Shown piece by piece: positions 38,545 to 50,400 of a stretch of 64,000 bases of DNA. Source of the stretch: Fasciolopsis buskii (lineage: Eukaryota; Platyhelminthes; Trematoda; Plagiorchiida; Fasciolidae); NCBI GenBank assembly GCA_008360955.1, contig LUCM01004309.1, positions 104,929 through 168,928 on the forward strand. The letters run 5' to 3'. Each line of letters starts with the position of its first letter. Within the stretch, counting starts at the first letter, position 1. The notes under the pieces are model-generated. The model was not told the DNA's origin and made no database searches. It worked only from the letters and a program-made list of their open reading frames with translations. The translations under genes were made by a program, and so were the position numbers.

Positions 38545-38850
38545 TTAGTCTTAGCTCAGGTCGTTCATTTTCATGGGACTCTGACCGCTTAGTTCGGCGT
38601 TTGGGAAGCTAATATTTCACCTTCAGTCGAGGTAACATCGTCAGTGCAAGTGCGCAGTTGTTCGGATTCTCTATTAATGGGGTTATCGTTGCCTTTGACC
38701 TGGAAACTATGCGTCTGTTCTCCATTTGGTCTTGGCTAGTTTGACCTTTGACCTTAGAGGATTGGCATTCGGTCTGAGAGTTTTGGTTCATTTAGTTGAG
38801 TGCCGTTGCTTTTATTTCTAGTATGCGACGATTGTTTGATTCAGGTCTGT
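38545..38850 (+). repeat. Penelope pseudo-LTR, left copy with hammerhead-like core
   Basis: Shares stretches with 7390-7650 (for example TTTGACCTTAGAGGA and TTTAGTTG), with 53650-53765 (CAGTCGAG, ATCGTCAG-like) and with the inverted copy at 39610-39755. On the minus strand at 38615-38644 it reads CTGACGA, then a short hairpin with loop CGACTGA closed by ACCT/AGGT, then GAAA, the order of the conserved hammerhead core. Confidence 0.65.
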
Positions 38851-39755
38851 AGACGTCAAAGCCAAAGGCACACTGAAGACAAGAGTGTATCGCAAACAAA
38901 CTCATACGGATCAAATAGTAAACTGGCATACCAACCACCAGAACCAGCAAAAAGGTCACGCACCCGAACCCTATTCAAGAAAGCCAAAAGTCTCTGCAAG
39001 AAGAAACCTATCTCTTCAAGATGTTCGAAAAGAACGGGCATCCGAAGAACTTTGCAAGAGGAACCATGCACCCAATGAACAGGGAGACGAACAGAACGGA
39101 ACAGTCAAACAGAAGGGTCATTCTCCCATACACAAATGTATCCAAATTAACTGCAAGGCTACTCCTACCTCAAAGAATCACAGTTGTTCATAGACCTTTC
39201 CAAACTTTGAGAAACCTTATATCAAAATCAAAAGAGCGACCAAAAATGGAGGAAAGAACAAACGTCGTATATAAAGTCAAGTGCACGGACTACAACAACT
39301 TCTATATCGGTCACACCGGGAGAAAAGAGACCACTCGAATGTGTGAGCACAGACTAGCTACAAGAAGACACGACCTATTCTTTATCATACCCATCCACGA
39401 GGACCAAGAACGACATAAATTCAATCATGATAACGTTAAGATCCCGGATCGAACAACCACGAGGCAAGTAAGGGTTTTTTAGGCGTATCAAATTGGAATA
39501 CGAGTACATAAGGATAAGAAGTCGATAACTCAGTTAGCTGAGAGAACAGGAATTGAAGTCATACAGATTCATAATCACAAATCTGAATCAGTTATATGGA
39601 TCTGTCCACGGAACTGAATCAAACAATATTCGCATACTCGAAATAAAAACAACGGCACTCAACTAAATGGACTCGACTGGAGGTGAACCGTCTACGACCT
39701 ATATGTCAAGCTCAGTGGTCAGAACTCCATGAAAAGTCTTTCTGCGAATCCAGAA
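38545..39755 (+). mobile_element. Penelope-like element 3: 5'-truncated, flanked by inverted pseudo-LTRs
   Basis: The coding part (about 38845-39520) reads VKAKGTLKTRVYRKQTHTD (RT thumb region), RRTLQEE, VILPYTNVSKLTARLL, HRPFQTLRNLISK, and VVYKVKCTDYNNFYIGHTGR with RMCEHRL (an intact-looking GIY-YIG core) and VKIPDRTTTRQVRVF. It lacks the RT palm, so it is 5'-truncated. A pseudo-LTR of about 300 bp precedes it (38545-38850). A second, internally deleted pseudo-LTR follows in inverted orientation (about 39610-39755). The terminal 55-60 bp, including ACGGCACTCAACTAAATG on one side, match in reverse. Related to element 2 by its thumb sequence. Confidence 0.85.
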
Positions 39756-40289
39756 TGACGAACCATCACGCGTATTTACAACTATTTTTTCTGCCTTTGG
39801 GTGGTTTCATTACCATTGTTCACCTTCTGTTTGACAAAATGCAGCTAATTGCACTACTTGTGGTTCGCCAGGAGTCGTTCCTTACAAAACGGTGTTGTTT
39901 TTCACGGCCCCATTAAAGCACTACTTGTGCCCATTGCTTGAACGTTTTCTTGCACACAACGTGGCCATTAAATGATTCGATTATTTTGGTTGAGGATCGC
40001 AGTTTTTGTCCCTATTCCAATCGTGTTTGTGAACTTTCTTATGCGCATTCAGCCACGTCCCTCATTTTACTTCGTTCTCTGTTGGGACTGTTCTAATACT
40101 GTTCCCGTTTTGTGAGATCTTTCTAACAAAACCGATTTACTATTGGATATGTATTATAGACAGACTTTTCATGGGATCACCGTACACGAGTGTGGACTTC
40201 AAAGTCCGTTGAAGTTATTCTCTGCAATTGCTATTTTGTGTGCATATTCCCTTAAATTACAATCAACCGTCAATACGGGTTTCTCGTTT
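39756..40289. other. Unassigned, possibly gypsy 5' part
   Basis: Lies between the Penelope-like element and the gypsy RNase H remnant. It could be decayed gypsy reverse transcriptase, but no motif is clear. Confidence 0.35.
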
Positions 40290-41010
40290 GCAGGTTGTGT
40301 TGGACCCCGACGGTCACTCGCTATTTTCTGTTTCTCGACGATTCACCTATTCACAACGTGAATAGCTCCAAACAACGTGAGGCTCTGGCTGTATACTGGC
40401 CAATTACTAGTCTGAACAAAGGCCAGTTCGGTACCATTTTTATACTGGCAACTGGGCATGAAGCTATCAGTTTCATATATAATCACCACATTTCGTTAGC
40501 AACCTCCTTCTTGTCTACGGCTCAAAGGCGGAATATTACTGTTTATTCTTACCACACTCAACGCCGAACTGCTAATTTAATTCCTCATGCGAATTATTCA
40601 TTTTTACTGTGGTCTATGAAGAAACTCCTGAAGACTGTTATTGAAAATAACTCTTTCCGATGAATCGCTCATATCTAACACGGGAAGCAAGAAAACAATA
40701 TCACGTTACTTTATCTTGTGTTCTCAATGGATGGATGGCGCAAGTCAAACTTCGAGTAATTGGATTTTGTAAGCTTTGTGAAGAGATATCTGTCTAGTGA
40801 TGAAGTATTGTGTTCTAACGATCAAATTATCAGTCATTCATCTTTGGCGTCAGCTGTTTATGCTTATTTATATCCAGAAACCTTGGTGAAAAAAGTGAAA
40901 ATATTGGCTCGGCCTACTTGTTGGTAGCCTGAGATTATTCCTAATTTGGGTTAATTTACTAAACAGCGCAGTGAGTGCATGCATAAAATTTATTCTCAGC
41001 TATCGAAATG
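40290..41010 (+). pseudogene. Ty3/gypsy RNase H and integrase-linker remnant
   Basis: Plus-strand translation gives KQREALAVYWPITSLNK, FGTIFILATGHEAISFIYN (in intact gypsy the motif is T-D-H, so the RNase H Asp is lost), STAQRRNITVYSYHTQ and NLIPHANYSF. This follows the order of gypsy RNase H and the I-P-H-A-D-x-L-S-R tether. After a stop come TREARKQYHVTLSCVLNGW and, in a shifted frame, LVKKVKILARPTCW with PEIIPNLG, where gypsy elements carry the region around the zinc finger of integrase. It is heavily decayed, and no LTRs were found. Up to about 41300 the sequence may still belong to it. Confidence 0.7.
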
Positions 41011-41379
41011 GACTCCATAGTTTTATCGTGCGAAGCCTAGAAAAGAGTTCACTCCGACTATTGGGGACCATTTCTTGAAACGTGGTACGCATGCTAAGAT
41101 GGCCCGAAGAGCAGTTTACTACAACTGCAAGGTCTGAATTTTGAATTGTTGCAATTCGGGAAACCTTCAACCGAGGATGCCCTGGAGATTCATTTCACTG
41201 ATCACAAAGTGAAACTGGTTGAAACCCGTGAGTTGCCGTCACGTGTGAATTCCACCGTCATTCCCTGTGCACTGGATTTACTGAAAACTTTCTTAAAACA
41301 CTGAAGGGCGCAGACAACTTTATTGAATTCGAAAGGTGTGGGCACAATTTCTCTTTTGAACCCCTGCTCAATGACAATG

Positions 41380-43330
41380 TCAAACTTTTCACAGAGACGA
41401 CCAACGCAATCTTTGATAAATGCTGCTCCTCATAAACACTAGTTGTATCAAATGGCCATCTTCACCAAGAAACTGAAATCTCGAAGAAGACGCAAGGAGC
41501 ACTACCACAAACCCTGTGAAAAAAACTCAAGCGTGCGGTTTATTTCCAACCTAATAATAGCTGAAATCAAACACAGACACCACATTCGTCAACCAACTCC
41601 TAAGTGGTAACAACAACCGATTCCTATGGCGCGGCATACGACTGTTGCGTGAGAAGAAAAAGGAACAGGCCAAACCTTCTGCGGATGTCGAGAGCATCAA
41701 TCGTGCTCTCATTCATCCTCATACTTGGATAGGGCGATGATACGACAGTTACGTGTTTTCTAGGGATGAAGTTCTCGAAATTCGTCACACCACTAAAATA
41801 ACCACAGGAGCTAGTCCTGACAGTTTGTCTTCAGCTATTTTAAGGCATAGTGCTGTGGCTCTGACCGATGCATTCACTTCTCTGATCAACTCATCATTAA
41901 GCTCGCCTTCTATCCCTGACCGTTGGAGACTAGTCACTACTATCCCCATCCCTACATCTACCAGTTATACCGCTTTGGCAAAACGCTTTCACCCCATCGC
42001 CTTAACATCTTCTGGTCTTAAACTGACAAACCGTGCTATACTTAAACGCCTACGTTTCTCTACGAATCCTCCTGACGACCCTTTTCAGTTAGTTATCAAA
42101 TCTAACAAGTCCATGTTGGGTGCTGTCGCCTCCCTCATTCACCACATTTGTGAGTCCTTAAACGCATCAATGAAATCTATGCGTTGCTCCTTCCTAGACT
42201 GTTCGTCGGTATTCGATTCTATCCCACAATCTCTTCTACTTCCCAAACTGGAAACATTTGGTTGTCGCAGACATTAATTAGCATGGCTGTCTGACTAATT
42301 TACTAACCGAACCCAGTACACACGAATAGACGATAAAAATTCAAAACCGTTGATTAACACCTCAGACGGGCTTCGGGGTGCTGTTCTTTCACCGTTTCTC
42401 TGCTCTACTTACATCAACCACTTATCAACTAATTCCTCCTGTCATATACTTAAGTATGCTGATGATGTTGCGCTCTCTCAGGCCGTTTCGAGCAACGATG
42501 ATTTTTAAAGTCTTTCCAACAACCTATCTTCTCTCTATGATTTCTGTGCACTAGCTGTTTTAGATCTCAACACATCTAAGTGTTCCTAACCTCTGCTCTC
42601 TCTCGCTCACTCTCGGTCAGCCTACCCATCCGAAACGTCTTCCATCAACTCAAATTCCCTTACCGGGTTGATTCTGTGAAATATCTAGGAGTTAGTATTG
42701 ATAAAAATCTAAAGTTAACTTCTCAAATTTCTGTCTGCGGAAAGAATCTCCAACGGTTGGCATTTCAAATCAGGAAGCTTCGGCACTACAAGATGAAACA
42801 AAGCACCACCTCCCGATTTGTATACCAATGTGTTTTTCCAATCCTTCTTTGCTGTTCTCCTGCTATTTTTCCATGCTTACTTGAAATAAGACTTTAAAAT
42901 TCTTCGTCGGTGACCATCAATTATTAGCCGAGTTTCTTTCATATCATTAACTGATTTATCCTTCAATCTATGTGATCCACACTTATCAGCGTGTGAGAAA
43001 TTTGCTCACAAAATCCGTTCAGTTCCCACACATCCTTTGCACAACGATCTTTGAAAGTTCCGCTTTCATATTTCCACGCGATCCGCTATTCGTTCCATAC
43101 CAGCTAGAATCAATATCTATAGGACCTTCACTGTCCCAAAATTAGCGCGCATTTTGACAAACCGTGACTGTTTTAGTCGATTTCGTGAACAACCTATGAT
43201 AATGTGCCATGATTATCCTTCGATGAGTTTTTATAATTTCACGAGATGCGTGTATCGTTATTTTATCTATTTTTTCCTACTTCATTTTTGCCGTTACATT
43301 TTTTACTGAAATGCGACATTATTTATTGTA
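41380..43330 (+). pseudogene. CR1/Jockey-like LINE reverse transcriptase remnant, copy 2
   Basis: Second copy of the same LINE family, reading away from copy 1. It keeps more of the 5' side: frame-shifted segments reading TKKLKSRRRRKEHYHKP, then FVNQLLSGNNNRFLWRG and SINRALIHP, then DEVLEIRHTTKITTGASPDS. The RT core follows with the same DCSSVFDSIP and YADDVALSQ boxes and the same in-frame stops as copy 1. A 21-bp stretch at about 41824-41844 is missing from copy 1. Downstream of about 43208 the two copies fall to clearly lower identity. It follows a gypsy remnant on the same strand. Confidence 0.85.
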
Positions 43331-44409
43331 CACAAATTCTACACAATACAATTGTAATCGAAATGTGTGTGCATGCTGCAAACGATGCCAGATCAACGAA
43401 ATCGTCTGAAGCTTTTTCATGAAGGACTAATACGTTGCAATTAGAATGATCGGAAGTGATTTAGCACGGGGATGATTTGTGACCTTCTGAAGATATGGTT
43501 TTCACTTTACTGGGGAATCGCATGTGCCAGATTTTGTGCACAGCACATACATTAGAATCAAAGTACTTATAACGCGCCCATTTCTAGTCCTGTTACTGAA
43601 TGTATTCTTTCTGAAACTTCTGAACATATTTCGTCAGTGATCAGTTCTCTTACTTAAACCAGGGGCAAAATAGCTGAAGTGCAGTGATCCGAAAGTCTGG
43701 ACAATAAAGAACAGCGAAATTACAGAAATCATGGGCTTGCTTCAGGGTGCGGGAATGTGCTGATTGTAAATGAACTTTTAGTTCGATGGTTTAGCTGTAT
43801 TAAAGGCTACTGAGTAGAATTCGCATTGCTGTCTCCAATTGTTCTAATTGTTCCTGGTTCTAGTTGCCATTACAGGCAAGTGGACTACATCCACTGCAAA
43901 TTCTGTGTGCTATTACAGATTGGGGAGTATGGTTATCTATGCTGCAGACTATAATTGTGTACTCGAGATCAATAACTTATGTCTGCAGACCATCTCATTC
44001 ATTGCACAAAACCGGCTGTTTCAAATCAACCGTCTCTGACAATTGCTGATGCAAGTTATTGGAATGGTTAAGATATTTAACTCGCAGGTAGGTTTACTTA
44101 GTCCGTCCCATTCTCCGAACCGATGTTTTCACTTAAGATAAACATCAAATTAAACAAACACACCTTTCATTCATAACTGCTCAACGTTGGCAACGATGAT
44201 AGCACCATTTTTTAAAAACAATAGAGTGAAAATGTTGAGAGGCAAATCATTAACGATGAATTGGCAGCCAGTGCTTTTCAATGGCATTATGGCAAATATT
44301 GACCATAAAGAACAGATGGGAAATCTGGAGCACCTCCTTGTGCCATACTTTGAACCATCGAGGCCGTGTAAGGATGACCTATCGCTGTCTCTGGAATGCA
44401 CCACAACAA

Positions 44410-44580
44410 TGTATGGAAACTAGAAAATGAGTCTGAAACTTGTGGAATGGTACAGAATCGTATGAAATCACAAAAATCGAGCGTAAGTGCAACCTGCGTG
44501 ACAGGAAATTCCCATCTACTACCAAAATGAGCAATGATAACATGTGAACCTCTAATACTCGAGGTGAAAAACACTTGGTC
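44410..44580 (-). repeat. SINE-C-like fragment
   Basis: The minus strand shows GATGGGAATTTCCTGTCACG and, further on, a weak match to the CAAGTTTCAGACTC block of SINE-C. It is more diverged than the two intronic copies. Confidence 0.35.
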
Positions 44581-45380
44581 CACTTAGTCAGTATTGGTTC
44601 TCCTGCCTTACTTAGTTCATTAATGAGAAAATGAAGCTTAATTTCGAAAACATACCAAATGGTATTTCAAAGGTGATAACGGCTCGGGATAAAAAACAAA
44701 TCCGGAGACCATAATCAGATAAACGACTGTGATCAACAAACAAGACGCGAAACCTCTAGCTTATAAGGTAGAAAGACACTTTATAAAAGTGACACAGTTA
44801 GACCCGCAAGACACGCAGTTCCGCCATCGAACTCTGACAATTGAATAATGAACACATCAACTAGCAAAGTGCACTAAAGGACTAACGCGCTAACACATCA
44901 CAGAGGCATACACTTTACCCGCCCAAAAGATGGTGTTTTTCACGTGTCGTAACAAATTGTGAGCAGATTTCCACGCTCACTGTCAAAAATTGACAGAAAC
45001 TGATCAGCACGACTGTACGACCGATCCTATCTGACGGGTGTGCTTTATCGGGTCATAGACACCCTCCTTTGACAAGGTGATTCAATCAGAATTCGGTTTG
45101 CACGAACAAATTTGCACAGAAGCCTGGAAAAACTGAGACAATGTGATAAATACGTACGGCATTAATAAAAGTCCAGACAATAGCACATCGCATGTATTTC
45201 CCGTGCTGTAAAGTTCTTGTGAGGCGGAAAGGATTGTGTGTAATTAGAAGGCAGTTGAAGTAATTTTCAACAAATCTTTTGGGTGTGTGTGAAAGGAACC
45301 GGAACCTTCGGTCTCACGAATCACATTAGTAGGGACTGGATGACAATTCAAATTCCAATGGCGCACACACGGGTGCATGC

Positions 45381-45420
45381 ATATATAAATATATATATAT
45401 ATATAATATATATATTTATG
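45381..45420. repeat. Imperfect (TA)n tract
   Basis: TA repeat broken by AAAT and ATAATA. Confidence 0.9.
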
Positions 45421-46906
45421 TGTACGGGACGGACAATGATGAATGTGCTTGGGAGATATCAGAGGCTGATCAAAAGCTTCCATTGCAGCAGGGTCAATCA
45501 TCACCATCAAAAACACCAAAATGACATATGAACCGGACGGATTCTGTCCAGTCCAGTAGAAGCGGGTCCTACGAACTGTGTAAGAAGGAAGATGCTAATA
45601 CAAGCGGATCTTAGAAATTTGGGAAGTCCAACGGGGAGGCGAGATTCGTACTGAAAAAACAAGAGGGACCACACCAAGTAATAACAACCATTTGATATCA
45701 GTTGAAAGTGTCATTCAGGTTATGTCAACTATGTGACACGGTCCACTCTGACTGTGCCCGTTAAGGACAAAGCACACACATTCCGTTCTATGTAGGTTTT
45801 ACGGAGGGGCTTATTGTGGGAGCAGTGATGGTGAACTTCAGTAATATTACACAAGAATCTGACTGACTGAGGCCAAACTAACCATGAGAGCGGAAAGCAC
45901 GAGCGCGCATGTAGTAGCCAGATGCCTGGAGGAAGAAAAGACGATGAGATGCGATAGAACTGGATAGTCGAGAAATCTAAAACAGATTTAGACAGGAAAT
46001 CGACCCCTTCGACAAATATGTGACTAACTTTTTAGTATATCCGATAGTAGATGAGTAAGAGCGAATGCATAAAAATGGACTGGGAGAACAGGGGAGAAAT
46101 CAGACTGATTGGTGAGCGGCAGTAATGTTATATCGTTTAAAAGTAACAATATGAAGGCGATGTGAATAGAACAAAAGAGAGAGGAAAAACCAGGAGCTAC
46201 ACTTCACATATGACACTTTTAGAGCGGAAGAAATTGGTTCACTTAAAAAGAACTGGAAGTAGCAGCGTGCCTCTACGTGTATGTGGCGGAGAGGGGGGAG
46301 AAAATGATCAAGATAAGTTACAGTTGAAATGTAGATTCCTTCCGCCAATTTTTTCACCGATCTAAAAAATTAACAGGTGAAGTAGCTGTTTTTGTTATGA
46401 GACATGTATAGCACAACAAAATACGGATCAGAAGGTGATATCAAAACCAAACACCGCGGATGTGAAGAAAACAGAAAAGGATTTGGCAAGTTATAAAAAT
46501 ATGTATAACAGGATAACTACTAAATATACTTCACCAAGGTGTGATTAATAACAACATTGGAACACAATTGACCAGGTTGTGCTTGTTTGTATAAGACGTA
46601 ACTGTCCCAATAACTATGGGTAATTCGAACCGCTATACAAGCTTGGAGTTTTTATACCCCTGCCGTGCTTCGCACGCTCACATCGGCGATCAACCCTGCG
46701 ATTGAAATGAAACAGATATAGACCGAACGAAGGGAAACCAGACATTACATATTTGATAGGAAGTACAGCATACCAGTGAACAATGAGAAAGAAGAAAAGG
46801 AGCGCAACAATATGACGCTAGGTGGGGGGGGATAAGAATCAAACAAAATCCGACTGAAAGGTCTGATGTGCCACTGGACAATATTGATTACGATGCTAAC
46901 GACAGC

Positions 46907-46931
46907 GACGACGACGATGATGATGATGGTG
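46907..46931. repeat. (GAC/GAT)n tract
   Basis: GAC then GAT triplets. Confidence 0.85.
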
Positions 46932-47412
46932 GAATTGCAGGTAATAACAACCAAGTTATACAAACGGAGCTAAGCAATACAGATGACGAAAAATATGAAA
47001 GGAAGTAAGTGTGTGTCGTGAAGGTGGGTCGAATTAGGACTGACGAAACCAACAACTCGGAGACAACCAAACGACTGATGTTGGCGAAAGTTTGTCAGAA
47101 ATGGTGGGGAGGGGGTCAATATTGGTGCCTGGCGAAGCGATAAAACTCCCACATGTGTAGGACCAATGTCAATCACACTGCGAGATAATAAAAGTGGCAC
47201 AAGTGGGCATTGGTCTAGGAGCACACGCGACTGGAACAGGAAGAACAGGACGGCAGCATTATAGGATAGGGAAGTTTGAACAAACAAATCTACGGATTGT
47301 CGGCAGCTTGTTTTAAGGCAACGACATATAGAAGAGGTTCGAATGAGGGGAAAGAATGTCCGTCGATTTGAGGTCAGATATGCCCGGCAGCCCGAATGAT
47401 AGGCTATGATGG

Positions 47413-47418
47413 TTTATT
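47413..47418 (-). promoter_or_regulatory. Candidate GSK3 poly(A) signal
   Basis: AATAAA on the minus strand about 60 bp after the GSK3 stop codon. It is the first canonical hexamer downstream. A longer 3' UTR using another site cannot be excluded. Confidence 0.5.
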
Positions 47419-47478
47419 TTCAGTTTAGTGAAAGTCGCTAGCTCGCTCGCCAGTTTGGATTGATGAACAAGATTTCGT

Positions 47479-47900
47479 CTAAGTATTTTCCGTTTGAGCG
47501 TTTGGCCCATCGACAGGGCCTTTTGGCGCATCGTGATTGACATTGGCATCACCTACGCCTGTATCGTGAGTACTACTTCCCTTGATGGCGCTGTTGTTAC
47601 TGTTGTCACAGACATTTCCACTTGCCGAGGGACTGGAACCTGATACCGTTCCGTCTCCGACAGGCTTTTGATCCGCCAAAATCACATTTGCCTGATCTCC
47701 AGCCAGGTCAGAATGGGGAGGGAGCTTAGAATCGGCGCCAGATGAGGAGGGTGACGGTTCATTCACATTCTTTTCAGCGGCCTCATTTACCGAACCCGAA
47801 TCTGCACCGGCTCCTCCTGCGGGATTGGCTGTTCGACCAGGTGCTGTACTTGACCGGTCCACATGAGTTAATTTGCTCAGATCATCCGACATGGACAATT
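47479..47900 (-). CDS. gsk3: GSK3 terminal exon, long low-complexity C-tail
   Basis: Last coding exon, following a tctttttag acceptor. The two first bases complete the Glu codon to give E-L-S, the residues that start the C-tail of animal GSK3. It then reads MSDDLSKLTHVDRS and about 125 residues rich in Gly, Ser, Asn, Asp and Pro, ending NAQTENT-stop (TAG at 47479-47481). There is no domain, membrane segment or coiled coil. The tail is about 140 residues, against some 55 in human GSK3-beta, so it is a lineage-specific disordered extension. The frame stays open over its whole length beside repeat-filled DNA, which supports it as real coding sequence. That this is the final exon is inferred from the stop codon and the nearby poly(A) signal. 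Confidence 0.9.
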
Positions 47901-49314
47901 CTAAAAAGACGAGCAGAACATCGAATATCAGTAAGATAATGCTGAACAGACAGATTATGAGACGTAAGTGTCTGGAAAGTATGGAAATTGGCGTGTATAT
48001 TGCGGAAAAAGTTCGCTATTCGATGTCTTAATTCCAATCACAATCCGGGTAGGAGCAACGGAGAAAACGTCGAGTCCAGCCAATATACATATACAGATCT
48101 CGAAACTCGACAGAAATCATCACGTAAACGAATTGTTTCGTGTCACGTTTTAAAGTACAAGACAATGGGAAACTCTGGTGATCGTTATAACCGTACCTTG
48201 GCTGTCTAAACATGGATATGAAATCTAGATTTTCTTCGCAACCAGTCGAGAATACCAGGCCTTCGTTACGTAGTGCGCAATAAATGAGCTACAAGCAAAT
48301 TGGTGGCCGATTGTCCTTATTATTTTATTACTTTGCCCAACTTTCCAAACATGAAAACTGTGAAAGTAGACGCGTGGGTTTTATTTGCGCGATTTTCCAC
48401 AACACATTTGAGTTGAATGTAAGCTTGTCCAGTTTTCTTTTTAGGATAAAAACAAATTACCAAACATATTTACATCAAGGGGGAGGGTATAAGAGTATAG
48501 TAGAAACTCCACTAGTTCACCATGACTTCAGAGTCGTAATAACGAAGTAGTAGTGAGCGACTGGTTTTACATTTTTAAAAATAGACAAATGTAGAATAAC
48601 ACCGGATACAACACACTGTACGATGGTCTGTCCTTCAGGACAGATATCGAAATGGTGATCAAATATGACTGCCAGTAGTATTACAACAAATCCCGAGTGC
48701 CTCTAATTTAGATCCACAGACTCAGCTATCTAGACTTAATCCTGTATCCCAGAGCCCAAAGGAAAATTTCTTTGTAAATACACCAAACTTAGGAAACACT
48801 CTCTCCAAGTTTCCTTTTCATGTGCTTTGTTACACCATATACTCGTCAGCAGAAAAATACTACTACCAAATTGTGGAACATGTAAATTTGAGCTCAAACG
48901 AAGTTGACGCGTGCACTTAAAGGCTGCGCGTTTAAAACATGTTTTGCATCAGCAAAAACAAAAAGCATTTCATTTGTCGATTTATGCATAATGGTGCACC
49001 AACTGCATATAGGACAAAGACTTTTGGCAGATTTTGGGTTAGTAAGAACAAGATCTTTATAATTAAAGCTGGTGAGTTTTCGGCTTCCATAACATGCTGT
49101 TGGTAGCGTTTCCGCAATACAATCCATTCCAAACCGTTGAGACAGATTTCTGACAAAGTATCTAAATTTGCAAATGCCTATAAACTGAGTCCTGTCCACC
49201 ACACTGAAGCATCAGAGAACATCAATTTGCCAACCTTCTATCGCATGGTAAAGTGAAAAACGCGGTAATTTAACAAGGTGCTCACCCCTTTATAAATACT
49301 TTCCTATTCATCGC

Positions 49315-49545
49315 AAGAGAAGCATTTGTACGTTGATGGGAAAATACTTGTCATGTCTTTGGGGGCCAGCGACCGTGACCCTGAAACTCGCAGTGGCATA
49401 GAACCACAAAGAGTCTTACTAGATCAGACGCGGAAACAAGTCGAGCGACAGCGTGTTGCTGTTTACCACCGAAGGTCTTGGATTCGAATCCTTGAACCTT
49501 TTGGTGACATGTTTAATCTACTAGACCACCTTTGATCCAAAGTGA
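49315..49545 (-). repeat. tRNA-derived SINE-C, with head
   Basis: The minus strand begins GGTGGTCTAGTAGATTAAAC with a B box inside AAGGATTCGAATCC (complement at 49480). The body shares CTATGCCAC and AGTTTCAGGGTCACGGTC with the copy at 50.3 kb. Lies in a GSK3 intron. Confidence 0.55.
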
Positions 49546-50159
49546 TGGAGCACTATAGTTATCGTGCTATTTTTACCATCGTATAGGGAACCTCAACACA
49601 AGGCCTACATTGTTCGTCCGATTGACTTCACCTGTGAGTCATAAGTAATGACAATTCTCACCTCTTATGCTCCACCCAGGGGTGTGGAAAGAATCAACCG
49701 ATACCAAGACAAAAAGTAAGTCCGACAAACTCACACCCGAAGTAGTAGATTAACTTATGGTTCGCTTTCATTCAGTTATGCCCATCACGTCCAAAAAGAA
49801 CACGGAAAAATAAATGATGAGTGCTAAAACTCTAAACGTGTCCATGTAACTGAAGACAGCGTGGAACCATTGCCCCGATCAAGAGATTTCAGCACGCAGC
49901 ATGGTTAAGGATGCATGTGCATTAGACTTCAAGCGGACTACTTCTAAACGCCTCTCGAAATACTGATTACGTGTCTGATATATTTTTTTATTGAGGAAGC
50001 CCGACTCGGCGATTTGTGGCAGAGGCATTTTCATCACGTGGGAAGATGAAGCAGAAAGCTCGACAGTGACCACAGCGTTCGTAATTCCTTGATGGTCGAT
50101 TTAGGAAAGACGGTGAAAGACTCATTCCAAACTAACCACAAAGAGCAGGAGACACATCA

Positions 50160-50181
50160 GGTATATATATATATATATATG
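50160..50181. repeat. Short (TA)n tract
   Basis: TA repeat just before a SINE-C fragment. Confidence 0.9.
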
Positions 50182-50254
50182 TATAATTGCAAACCTTTTT
50201 TGAAATTTGATGCTTGGATGCAACATGTGCGTACCCTATGGCTTCTAGTGTCTG

Positions 50255-50400
50255 CTAATCGGGAAAATAGCAACCACGACCTTGAAACTTGAGGTGGCAT
50301 AGTCACATAACGGACCAACAGATCAGGAGTGATAACGATCCGGGTGACAGCGAAATGCCATCTACCATCTAATACCAAGAAAGCGTTTTATCGTTTGAAT
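50255..50400 (-). repeat. SINE-C body fragment
   Basis: The minus strand shows GATGGCATTTCGCTGTCACC, CTATGCCACC and AAGTTTCAAGGTCGTGGTTGC, matching the 49.3-kb SINE-C body. The tRNA-like head is missing. Confidence 0.5.

Larger units (their letters stand above)
43331..47412. other. No gene recognised; region beyond GSK3 3' end
   Basis: Contains a SINE-C-like fragment and two simple repeats. No exon-like block. Confidence 0.55.

Noticed and set aside
39240..39480. GIY-YIG domain as a homing endonuclease.
   Set aside because: The upstream linker (VSKLTARLL, LRNLISK) and thumb fragment place it in a Penelope-like retroelement.
46690..47287. Cluster of overlapping minus-strand frames downstream of GSK3.
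   Set aside because: They overlap in different frames, are rich in Ser, Leu and Val from simple sequence, and show no domain.
49470..49530. Possible tRNA gene with B box GGATTCGAATCC.
   Set aside because: No acceptor stem or anticodon arm; it is the head of a SINE-C copy.
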